NCBI GenBank assembly: GCA_003220955.1
Contig: QHTW01000009.1
Coordinates: 1,698 to 14,955 of the forward strand
Origin: Gemmatimonadota bacterium
GTDB lineage: Bacteria > Gemmatimonadota > Gemmatimonadetes > Gemmatimonadales > GWC2-71-9
Length of the DNA stretch: 13,258 nucleotides
Direction of reading: 5' to 3'
The notes beneath the pieces were generated by a model that worked only from the letters and a program-made list of their open reading frames with translations, ran no database searches and was not told the DNA's origin. Within the stretch, counting starts at the first letter, position 1. Each line of letters starts with the position of its first letter. Shown here in pieces: positions 1-6,544 of this stretch. Both the position numbers and the translations under genes were made by a program.

Positions 1-1194
1 CTGAAAGCGTGGGGCTGGCAGGTGCTCACCGACCTGCACGGCGAAATCATCGTCAAAGAGGCGATCGATCAGTCACGGACGAGTTTCGATTACGATCCCC
101 AGGACTACGCCTATCAAGAGGTCCAACGCCTGCTCGACAGCGCCATCGTGCTCCTCAAGAGAACCGACGGCGCCGTCGATCCGACGTATCTCGGCGCCGG
201 TGACAAGATCTACAACGGCGACCGGACGAAGTGGTTGAAGCTGGCGGCTGGCATGCTGGCGCTGAACCTCAACCACTATTCCAACAAGACGGCGTACGAT
301 CCCGCCCGGGTCATCCGGCTCGTCGACTCGTCGTTCGCCGGCAATGCCGACGACGCCCTGCTCCTCTATCCGTGCACCTCCACCGATTTCGCCGACTGCA
401 ATTTCTGGGGGCGCACGCGCAACAACATCACCCTGTACCGGCAGACGCAGTTCGTCGTCAATCTGATGAACGGCTCGCAGTTCGGCGGCACCGTGGACCC
501 GCGGATGAGCCGGATGCTCGCGGTCGACTCGGCGGGGACAACGTACCGCGGCGTCGACATCAACGCCGTCGGATTTGGCGCGCTGACGGTCGCGCAACGG
601 CCGCTGAATTTCTTCGGTTATCCCAGCAGCGGCGGTCTGGGGCTGCCGTCTCGCTACATCTTCGCGGACCGGTCGAAGATCCCGGTGCTGACCTACGCAG
701 AGCTGCAGTTCATCAAAGCGGAAGCGGCGCTGCGGATGGGCAATCAGGCTACCGCCCTGACCGCCTACACGAACGGGATTCGTTCGCATTTCCAGTTTGT
801 GAACGACCGCGGCACCGAAGCCGGTAATCCCGCCTCGATTACCACGGCGACGCGGGACTCCTTCCTGGCGTCTCCGAATGTCGTTCCCGGGACCCTGACG
901 CTGTCACACATCATGTCGCAGAAGTACATCGCGCTCTGGGGCTGGGGGCACAACGAGCTGTGGATGGACATGCGCCGCTATCACTACACGGACGCCGATG
1001 CCGTGAGCGGAACGCAGGTCTTCCGCGGCTTCACGCCCCCCAACGCGCTCTTCGGCGACAATGCGGGGAAGGTCGTGCAGCGGATCCGGCCGAGGTTCAA
1101 CTCAGAATACGTTTGGAACCGGGATGCCTTGAACGCGATCGGCGGGCTGGCCAGCGACTACCACACCAAAGAACTGTGGATCACTCAACCATGA
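1..1194 (+). CDS. SusD/RagB-family outer-membrane nutrient-binding lipoprotein (5' truncated)
   Basis: The frame is open from the first base, so the gene starts upstream. 397 residues are visible, against about 500 for the family, so the lipoprotein signal and the first TPR-like helices are missing. What identifies it is the C-terminal half: a TPR-type helix with L-T-Y-A-E-L-Q-F-I-K-A-E-A-A-L-R-M-G-N (about residues 230-250), then I-M-S-Q-K-Y-I-A-L-W-G and N-E-L-W-M-D-M-R-R (about 305-326), and a final P-R-F-N-S-E-Y segment. These match the SusD-like family, in which the protein caps a TonB-dependent SusC porin at the cell surface and captures oligosaccharides or other nutrients. The SusC partner should lie just upstream. 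The stop overlaps the next gene's start (ATGA), which implies co-translation. The substrate cannot be read from the sequence. A GTG at 22 could pose as a start but is internal, because the frame continues upstream with family-like sequence. Confidence 0.9.
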   Translation: MKAWGWQVLTDLHGEIIVKEAIDQSRTSFDYDPQDYAYQEVQRLLDSAIVLLKRTDGAVDPTYLGAGDKIYNGDRTKWLKLAAGMLALNLNHYSNKTAYDPARVIRLVDSSFAGNADDALLLYPCTSTDFADCNFWGRTRNNITLYRQTQFVVNLMNGSQFGGTVDPRMSRMLAVDSAGTTYRGVDINAVGFGALTVAQRPLNFFGYPSSGGLGLPSRYIFADRSKIPVLTYAELQFIKAEAALRMGNQATALTAYTNGIRSHFQFVNDRGTEAGNPASITTATRDSFLASPNVVPGTLTLSHIMSQKYIALWGWGHNELWMDMRRYHYTDADAVSGTQVFRGFTPPNALFGDNAGKVVQRIRPRFNSEYVWNRDALNAIGGLASDYHTKELWITQP

Positions 1195-1988
1195 CGAGAC
1201 CCATCAATCGATATCGGCTCGCGGCCGGACTGCTCACGGCGGCGCTGTTCGGTGCGTGTGACAAGAACACCGTGCAGCAGCTCCCCTTCGAGCCGCCGGC
1301 GGCCGCGCGCATCAAGTTCTTCAACTTCGGCGTGAATGCACCCCAGGTGAACTTCTATGCCGACGAGACGAAGATGACGGCTGTGCAATCGGGCACCGGC
1401 GTCGAGGCCAACACGGGGGTGGCGTACGGCGGCGCCGGCAACGGCGGGGCCTACCTGAGTATCGCGCCCGGCGCGCACACGCTCACGGGCCGCATCGCCG
1501 CCGCGACGGATAAGAACCTGCCGATTGCGACCGTTAACGCGACGATTGCAGACGGCAAGCTCTACTCGGTCTATATGAGCGGGTTCTACAACACGACGGC
1601 AAAATCCAGCGATGCCTTTGTGCTCGAAGACGCGCTGCCGGCATCGACCGACTACACGGTGGCGTCGGTGCGGTTCGTGAATGCGATCGCCAACTCAGCC
1701 CATACCCTGAACCTGTATGCGATCAGCACAACGGGTGACACCCTGACGCTGATTCCGCTCAGCGCGCCGGTCGCGTATCAGAGCGCAGCCGCGTTTACGA
1801 CGCTCCCGTTCGGCATCTACAATCTGTTTGCGCGCTACACGGATTCGACCGCGAATAAGATCACGCGGACCAGCGTGACCCTGCTCCCGGGACAGTTCTA
1901 TACGATTAGCGCGTTCGGCGATATTACGATCACGTCCACCACCGCCACCAATCGCCCGCAACTGGATAACACGGTGAACCAGCGCTAA
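1191..1988 (+). CDS. DUF4397 domain lipoprotein
   Basis: This is a 265-aa protein. Its ATG overlaps the SusD stop by 4 bases (ATGA). No Shine-Dalgarno sequence precedes it, so translation is probably coupled. Residues 1-23 form a lipoprotein signal: R3, R7 and R9, a hydrophobic stretch, then the lipobox L-F-G-A-C with Cys23 as the lipidated residue. The mature part contains two similar beta-rich halves, one opening A-R-I-K-F-F-N-F-G (residues 39-47) and one opening A-S-V-R-F-V-N-A-I (158-166). Each is followed by an N-F-Y-A or N-L-Y-A strand, as in DUF4397 tandem repeats. The C-terminus N-R-P-Q-L-D-N-T-V-N-Q-R also resembles the family's usual ending. DUF4397 proteins are surface or periplasmic Ig-like proteins of unknown function. 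Linkage to SusD suggests an accessory surface lipoprotein of a nutrient-uptake complex; that role is inference. Confidence 0.85.
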   Translation: MTRPINRYRLAAGLLTAALFGACDKNTVQQLPFEPPAAARIKFFNFGVNAPQVNFYADETKMTAVQSGTGVEANTGVAYGGAGNGGAYLSIAPGAHTLTGRIAAATDKNLPIATVNATIADGKLYSVYMSGFYNTTAKSSDAFVLEDALPASTDYTVASVRFVNAIANSAHTLNLYAISTTGDTLTLIPLSAPVAYQSAAAFTTLPFGIYNLFARYTDSTANKITRTSVTLLPGQFYTISAFGDITITSTTATNRPQLDNTVNQR

Positions 1989-4241
1989 TCACGGCACGCG
2001 AATCGACCAGACCTGCGCATCTTTCGGGTCGAGATGCGTGTCGAAGTGCAGTCCGGCGCCGTCCGCGTTTGCCGAGCGGGCGGCGCCGCTTACTAGCTCG
2101 GTGAGCGCGTACGCGCCCGCGGGGACGCGCACCCTCGCCGCAACGTCCTGACCGGCAGAGTCATGATTGATCAGGAAAAGCAGATAGCCTTGCGCGCTCT
2201 GATGTAGCCTGGCGATAACCGGCAGTCCTGTCGTGCCGTCGTGCGAGGTGCCGACCGGCTTCTCGACACCAGCCCACTCAGCCAGCCGCCGGATGAATTC
2301 GGTGTTGTCCCGCTGCTGCTCGGGCTGATTGCCCCACCCGATGTACGATCCGACGAACAGCGTCTTTCCTTTGCCATAGTTCGCCTCGACCACGGCCGCC
2401 TCGCCGTCGGTCGTCGCGAGCACTCGTGCGTCTTTCGACAGGACGTCCACGGTGCTCGCGTACAGAGCCCCGCGCAGCGAGTGCCCGCCGAGTCCGGCCG
2501 TCAGGACGGCAGTCGTATCTGTGATCGTCAGCCTGGGCTCGCGTCGCATCCACACATGCTTTTCCCGCACGCCAAACACCTCGTGCAACCCCGCCCCGGG
2601 AATGACCTCCGCCGCGAAGCCGCGCTCGTCGTTCCAGGCGAGCCGCGCCTCGGCGACCACGTGTCCGCCCTGCTCCACGAAATGGCGCAGGCCCGTCGCC
2701 GCAGCCTGGGTGAGCATGATGGGATAGGGCACGATGATCAGCGCATACAGCGGGAGATCACCACGCTCGAGCTCGGTCCGATGGATGAAGTCGACCGGAA
2801 TGTTGCTCTCAGCGAAGACGCGATAGTAGCCGAGCAGCGAATTGCGGTGTGCCTCGGGGTAGTCCTGCCGGCGCTCGGCGCCACCGACCAGCTGCGCCAG
2901 CGGGTTGTACACGATGCCGATGCGCGCCGGCACGGGGCGCGACCGCAGGAACAGATCCTGATTGGCACCGACGATGCGCCCGATCCCGCCGGTGGAGACG
3001 GCGCGATCGGTCACGGTGCCGTCCAGGTTGATCAAGCCGTAGCCGCCCGACTCGTAGCCCGACGACATCGGGTAGTACGCGTAGACGTTGATCGCCTTCG
3101 CACCCGCCGCGATCGCCGACCACACCCACACCCGCTGGTCGGCTGGGGTCACCGGATCGCCATGCAGCAGCGCGATGTTTCCTTCTCCGCCCTGCAGCTC
3201 GCCGATGTACCAACCCTGGTTGGGGCGATTCGCCAACAGCTGCCAGGCCGGCCAGTGCGTCTCGGGGCGATTGTGCTTCGGGTAAATCGACACCCCGTAG
3301 AAATCGACCCTTTCCGCCATGCGGAAGTCGTCGCTCGCGCCTTCGCCCGCATGCGGCGACGTGAACAAGGAGGAGATCGCGGCATGCGACGTCACGACGT
3401 GGTTCGAACCGCCGGCGCGCACCGCCGCGTAGCGCGCGGCGAGGTCGTTGGCCAGGCGATCGGAAATGAACGCCTTCCAGTCGAGATAGTCGGTGTAGCT
3501 GAGGATCGTGCTGAAGCGTGGCGGCTCGACCTCAGGCCAGGCCGCAAACCGGCGGTGCCAGGCGCGATTCACGGCGGCGAGGGTGCCGTACTTCTGCCTG
3601 AGCCACGCCCGAAACGCCGCCTGCGACGCGCGGCAGTAGCAAAACTGCGCGTTCGGGACGTAATCGATCTCGGCCCAGTTGATGATATGCGGCTCGCTCC
3701 AGAGGTCCCACCCGTGGAAGCTCGGATAGCGCGAGGCCACGCGCGCAACGGCCGCGTACAGGCCATCGACAAGCTTTCGGATCTCGGGATTGTCGGTACA
3801 GAATCCGGGCGCGACCTGGGAGGGAATCGCGACGCCGCTCTGGGTCACGAAGCGCGCGTACGGATATGCCTTCCCCACCCAGTCGGGCGCCGCGTCGGCG
3901 TACATCTGGACGATGACCCGGAGTCCCACTTCCTGCGCCAGCTCGAGCAACAGCCGCAAGTTCTCGAGGCGGTACTCGCCGCGCCGCGGCTCGGCCTCCG
4001 CCCATTCCACCCAGGTCCGGACGGTGTTGAAGCCGAGCTGTTTGATCTGCTGGAGATCGCGGCGCCACTCGGCGCGGGAAGCGGGCGTCAGCTCCGAGAG
4101 CATAGGCGCGCGCGCCTTGCCGCCGGAGTACCAGACGGCGAAGGGGAAGAAGTCCGGCTGCTGGGCGGGCCGTTGCCGCATCGGCGTTGCGAACAGCAGA
4201 ACGCCCGCCGCACCGCTGAGCAGCAGAGCCCGCGGTTTCAC
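1989..4241 (-). CDS. Secreted GH42-type beta-galactosidase homologue
   Basis: From the GTG at 4241 the protein is 750 aa. It has an N-terminal signal-like segment (K-P-R then L-L-L-S-G-A-A-G-V-L-L-F-A), a TIM barrel (about 30-430), a Rossmann-like GH42 trimerisation domain (about 435-650; V-I-V-P-Y-P-I-M-type strands and F-V-E-Q-G-G-H-V-V-A-E-A) and a C-terminal beta domain. Family GH42 hydrolyses beta-galactosides by a retaining mechanism. The likely acid/base is Glu183 in D-L-W-S-E-P-H and the likely nucleophile Glu348 in G-W-Y-I-G-E-L-Q-G-G, with family-like spacing. The frame extends to an ATG at 4340, preceded by a weak AGG. Those 33 extra codons, however, are Arg-rich, contain rare AGG, AGA, AGA and ATA codons, and overlap a promoter on the other strand, so I place the start at 4241 although it lacks a clear ribosome site. 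The gene converges on the DUF4397 gene with no gap. It may instead act on another beta-glycoside; specificity is not readable. Confidence 0.87.
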   Translation of the reverse strand: MKPRALLLSGAAGVLLFATPMRQRPAQQPDFFPFAVWYSGGKARAPMLSELTPASRAEWRRDLQQIKQLGFNTVRTWVEWAEAEPRRGEYRLENLRLLLELAQEVGLRVIVQMYADAAPDWVGKAYPYARFVTQSGVAIPSQVAPGFCTDNPEIRKLVDGLYAAVARVASRYPSFHGWDLWSEPHIINWAEIDYVPNAQFCYCRASQAAFRAWLRQKYGTLAAVNRAWHRRFAAWPEVEPPRFSTILSYTDYLDWKAFISDRLANDLAARYAAVRAGGSNHVVTSHAAISSLFTSPHAGEGASDDFRMAERVDFYGVSIYPKHNRPETHWPAWQLLANRPNQGWYIGELQGGEGNIALLHGDPVTPADQRVWVWSAIAAGAKAINVYAYYPMSSGYESGGYGLINLDGTVTDRAVSTGGIGRIVGANQDLFLRSRPVPARIGIVYNPLAQLVGGAERRQDYPEAHRNSLLGYYRVFAESNIPVDFIHRTELERGDLPLYALIIVPYPIMLTQAAATGLRHFVEQGGHVVAEARLAWNDERGFAAEVIPGAGLHEVFGVREKHVWMRREPRLTITDTTAVLTAGLGGHSLRGALYASTVDVLSKDARVLATTDGEAAVVEANYGKGKTLFVGSYIGWGNQPEQQRDNTEFIRRLAEWAGVEKPVGTSHDGTTGLPVIARLHQSAQGYLLFLINHDSAGQDVAARVRVPAGAYALTELVSGAARSANADGAGLHFDTHLDPKDAQVWSIRVP

Positions 4242-4284
4242 GGTTGCGAACTTGCAGTTCGGGACCCGAGTCCGCCAGCGACGC

Positions 4285-4316
4285 TTGACTTTTCCGGGCC
4301 ATCTGCGGATTATTCT
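4285..4316 (+). promoter_or_regulatory. Sigma70-like promoter of the cold-shock gene
   Basis: TTGACT (4285-4290, 5 of 6 matches to the -35 consensus) is followed after 17 nt by GATTAT (4308-4313, 4 of 6 to the -10). An overlapping TATTCT at 4311-4316 offers an alternative -10 with 20-nt spacing. Transcription would start near 4320, leaving a leader of about 150 nt before the csp ATG at 4476. It lies upstream of the GH42 start chosen here. Assigned by eye only. Confidence 0.55.
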
Positions 4317-4343
4317 GGTCGAGCGAAGCCTGTGGACCATCGA

Positions 4344-4378
4344 GGACCTGGGACAGCGTCTCAGGCCCTCTTTCTTTT
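4344..4378 (+). promoter_or_regulatory. Terminator-like hairpin in the csp leader (possible attenuator)
   Basis: CCTGGGA (4347-4353) pairs with TCTCAGG (4359-4365), with one G-U pair, around the loop CAGCG. Two more G-C pairs lie outside an A-C mismatch. A pyrimidine tract (CTCTTTCTTTT, about 4368-4378) follows at once. The structure sits about 25 nt after the predicted transcription start, with no plus-strand gene upstream for it to terminate. It could be an attenuator or only a leader fold; function is inference. Confidence 0.4.
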
Positions 4379-4475
4379 GGCCTCGCTCACCGGCGCCGGA
4401 ATCACAGTACGCGGCGCATCATGCGATGACGACGCGCGACGCCGGGAACAGTTTTTAGGACAGGAGTTTCATCAG

Positions 4476-4685
4476 ATGGCACGTATCACCGGTACCGTGA
4501 AGTGGTTCAACGACGCGAAGGGGTTCGGCTTCATCACGCCCGAGAACGGCGAGAAGGACTGCTTCGTGCATCACACCGCAATTCAGGAACAGGGCTTCAA
4601 GTCCCTGACCGAAGGCCAGCGGGTCGAGTTCGAAGTCGTGCAGGGCCAAAAGGGCCCGGCGGCGCAGAACGTCGTCAAGCTCTAA
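4476..4685 (+). CDS. csp: CspA-family cold-shock protein
   Basis: This 69-aa single cold-shock domain is the standard length for the family. It opens M-A-R-I-T-G-T-V-K-W-F-N, has RNP1 as K-G-F-G-F-I (residues 15-20) and RNP2 as C-F-V-H-H-T-A-I (29-36), and ends in the usual G-P-A-A-Q-N-V strand. CspA-type proteins bind single-stranded RNA and DNA in the cytoplasm, melt RNA secondary structure and can act as transcription antiterminators. The ATG at 4476 is set by AGGAG at 4462-4466 with 9-nt spacing. The same frame stays open far upstream, but that stretch is antisense to the GH42 gene and has no cold-shock features. The gene is monocistronic: its own promoter lies about 150 nt upstream and an intrinsic terminator follows directly. 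Whether it is cold-induced or constitutive cannot be told, because CspA homologues differ. RNP2 has His-Thr where CspA typically has Phe-Ser. Confidence 0.97.
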   Translation: MARITGTVKWFNDAKGFGFITPENGEKDCFVHHTAIQEQGFKSLTEGQRVEFEVVQGQKGPAAQNVVKL

Positions 4686-4708
4686 CCACCGCGGTACGTT
4701 GTACGACA

Positions 4709-4742
4709 CGGCGCTCTCCAACGAGGGCGCCGCTGTTTTTTT
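4709..4742 (+). terminator. Intrinsic terminator of the csp gene
   Basis: A fully paired 10-bp stem (CGGCGCTCTC at 4709-4718 with GAGGGCGCCG at 4723-4732, one G-U pair) has a CAAC tetraloop and is followed by seven T residues (4736-4742). It starts 24 nt after the csp stop. This is a textbook rho-independent terminator and isolates csp from the amidase gene. Confidence 0.92.
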
Positions 4743-4805
4743 GAGTCTTGCAGGCACCCGCGGACAGGTATAGGCTCTCCCGATGCGACATCAAGGGCGA
4801 CCAAG

Positions 4806-6434
4806 ATGACCCCGACTGATCCGTCGAACCCGCTTTCGCGCCGCGAGTTCGCGGAACTCGCCTCCCTGACCGTGGCTGGCATCGTGCTGCCCGGCACCGA
4901 ACGAGGTCACCCGCGTCCGCCCCAGGCGTTCGCGCTCGAGGAAACGACGATCGCCCAGCTCCAGGACGCCATGAAAGCCGGACGCCTGACGGCGCGCGGC
5001 GCTGCCCAGGCCTACCTGGACCGCATCGCGGCGCTCGATCGCCAGGGACCCACGCTGCGCGCGGTGCTCGAGACCAATCCTGACGCGCTCGCGACCGCGG
5101 ACGCGCTGGACGGCGAGCGGCGCCGCGGCAAGGTGCGTGGTCCCCTCCACGGCATCCCGGTCATCGTCAAAGACAACATCGACACGCACGACAAGATGGA
5201 GACGACCGCGGGCTCCCTCGCGCTCGAGGGCAACTTCGCGATCCGCGATGCATCGATCGTCGAAAGATTGCGCGCCGCGGGCGCGGTCATTCTCGCTAAG
5301 GCGAATCTCTCGGAGTGGGCCAACTTCCGGTCCAGCCGCTCGTCGAGCGGGTGGAGCGGCCGCGGGCGCCAGTGCCGGAACCCCTACGTGCTGGATCGTA
5401 CGCCGTCGGGCTCGAGCTCCGGGTCGGCGGTGTCGGTGAGCGCCAATCTGTGCGCGGTCGCCGTGGGCACCGAAACGGACGGGTCGATCATCAGCCCGGC
5501 GAACACCTGCGGCATCGTCGGCATCAAGCCGACCGTGGGCCTGGTGAGCCGCGCGGGGATCATCCCGATCGCCCACAGCCAGGACACCGCGGGACCGATG
5601 GCGCGCACCGTGGCCGACGCCGCCGCGCTGCTCACGGCGCTCGCCGGTGTGGACCCGCGCGATCCCGCAACGGCAGACGCGCAAGGCCATGTCGCGAAGG
5701 ACTACACCGCGTTTCTCGACGCGAGCGGATTGAAGGGCGCGCGCATTGGGGTCCAGGCGCGCACCGGCAACAATCCGATCGTGGACAAGGTGGTGGAGGA
5801 TGCGATCGCGGTGCTCAAGGCCCAGGGGGCCGAGGTCGTGGACCCCGCGCCCATCGAAACGGCCGGCCAGCTGGGCATGAGCGAGCGCGACGTGCTGCAG
5901 TACGAATTCAAGACGGATCTGAACGCCTATCTCGTCACGATGCCCGCGGCCGTAAAGCCGCGCACCCTCGAGGACCTGATCGCGTTCAACGCGGCAAACG
6001 AGGCGCGGGAGATGCCGTACTTCGGGCAGGAGACGTTTATCGCCGCGCAGGCCCGCGGCCCACTCACCGACCAGGCCTACCTCGACGCGCGCGCCAAATG
6101 CATCGAGCTGACCCGCACCAAGGGCATCGACGCGACGATGGACAAGTACAAGCTCGACGCGATGCTTGGGCCCTCGGGCGGGATCGCGTCACTCGTCGAC
6201 CTCGCCGGCGGTGGGGGTGGTGGGGGCGGCCCCGGCAGCTCGCAGTTCCCCGCAGTCTCCGGATACCCGCACATCACGGTCCCGGCGGGTTTTCACTTCG
6301 GCCTGCCGCTCGGCGTCTCGTTCTATGGGCGCGCCTGGAGCGAGCCGGTGTTGCTGCGGCTGGCGTACGCGTTCGAGCAGGCGACCAAGGCGCGCCGGGC
6401 GCCCGGCTTCACACCGACGCTGGCCCTGAGCTAG
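4806..6434 (+). CDS. Tat-exported amidase-signature family hydrolase
   Basis: This 542-aa enzyme belongs to the amidase-signature family, which hydrolyses amides through a Ser-cisSer-Lys triad. The expected residues are present: Lys122 in V-I-V-K-D-N-I-D, cis-Ser203 in S-G-S-S-S-G-S-A, and nucleophile Ser227 in G-T-E-T-D-G-S-I-I-S-P-A, 24 residues after the cis-Ser as in FAAH. The N-terminus carries S-R-R-E-F-A-E-L (11-18) before a hydrophobic stretch, a Tat-type twin-arginine signal, so a folded enzyme is probably exported. The ATG at 4806 has AAGGG at 4793-4797 with 8-nt spacing. A run of eight glycines (residues 468-475) precedes the conserved S-G-Y-P-H-I-T-V-P-A-G segment. It is not GatA: no GatB or GatC lies nearby, and GatA would not carry an export signal. 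Substrate unknown (amides, peptides or nitrogenous compounds are possible). A csp terminator lies upstream and no clear partner gene follows. Confidence 0.93.
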   Translation: MTPTDPSNPLSRREFAELASLTVAGIVLPGTERGHPRPPQAFALEETTIAQLQDAMKAGRLTARGAAQAYLDRIAALDRQGPTLRAVLETNPDALATADALDGERRRGKVRGPLHGIPVIVKDNIDTHDKMETTAGSLALEGNFAIRDASIVERLRAAGAVILAKANLSEWANFRSSRSSSGWSGRGRQCRNPYVLDRTPSGSSSGSAVSVSANLCAVAVGTETDGSIISPANTCGIVGIKPTVGLVSRAGIIPIAHSQDTAGPMARTVADAAALLTALAGVDPRDPATADAQGHVAKDYTAFLDASGLKGARIGVQARTGNNPIVDKVVEDAIAVLKAQGAEVVDPAPIETAGQLGMSERDVLQYEFKTDLNAYLVTMPAAVKPRTLEDLIAFNAANEAREMPYFGQETFIAAQARGPLTDQAYLDARAKCIELTRTKGIDATMDKYKLDAMLGPSGGIASLVDLAGGGGGGGGPGSSQFPAVSGYPHITVPAGFHFGLPLGVSFYGRAWSEPVLLRLAYAFEQATKARRAPGFTPTLALS

Positions 6435-6436
6435 AC

Positions 6437-6544
6437 ACCTCCACGGGCGTGGCGCTGCTCGCGGCGGGGCATGAGCTCGGAGACCATTCCTTCGCCCACC
6501 GCTCGGCCAACACCACCCTCCTCGACGAGCTTCTAGGGGCGTGA
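6437..6544 (+). pseudogene. Remnant of a polysaccharide deacetylase (NodB-homology) gene
   Basis: Just after the amidase stop, the +2 frame reads G-V-A-L-L-A-A-G-H-E-L-G-D-H-S-F-A-H-R-S-A and then a short helix before a TGA at 6542-6544. G-H-E-(L/I)-G-(D/N)-H-(S/T)-x-x-H is the second conserved motif of carbohydrate esterase family 4, in which the H-x3-H pair binds the catalytic metal. Only about 35 codons remain, with no start, no ribosome site, no catalytic Asp-Asp motif before it and no rest of the domain after it. It overlaps the end of the convergent DUF2461 gene by 12 bases. The reading is that a deacetylase gene was lost by deletion at this junction. A chance match is possible but the motif is long. 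Confidence 0.5.

Noticed and set aside
73..789. A 238-codon minus-strand frame
   Set aside because: It is antisense to the SusD-like gene, with no motif and biased composition.
4426..4458. A 10-codon upstream frame (ATG to TAG) in the csp leader, stopping just before the csp ribosome site
   Set aside because: It has no ribosome site of its own and no sign of regulatory codons; a short ATG frame is expected by chance.
2241..4475. An open plus-strand frame of over 2 kb that runs in frame into the csp gene
   Set aside because: It is antisense to the well-supported GH42 gene, has Arg/His-rich low-complexity composition and no domain. AGGAG at 4462-4466 sets the csp start at 4476.
4741..4774. 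TTGAGT and TATAGG as a possible amidase promoter
   Set aside because: The 22-nt spacing is too long and the alternative TTGCAG gives only 15 nt; too weak to list as a feature.
4791..5690. A 299-codon minus-strand frame
   Set aside because: It is antisense to the catalytic core of the amidase and has typical high-GC shadow composition with no recognisable motif.
6207..6230. The G-rich amidase tract as a phase-variable slippage site
   Set aside because: The run is broken by T and C bases into blocks of at most five G, so homopolymer slippage is unlikely to be efficient.
5315..6434. A 370-codon plus-strand frame inside the amidase gene
   Set aside because: It is a high-GC shadow of the amidase frame, which carries all the family motifs. 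Only its tail after the amidase stop has independent meaning, as the deacetylase remnant.
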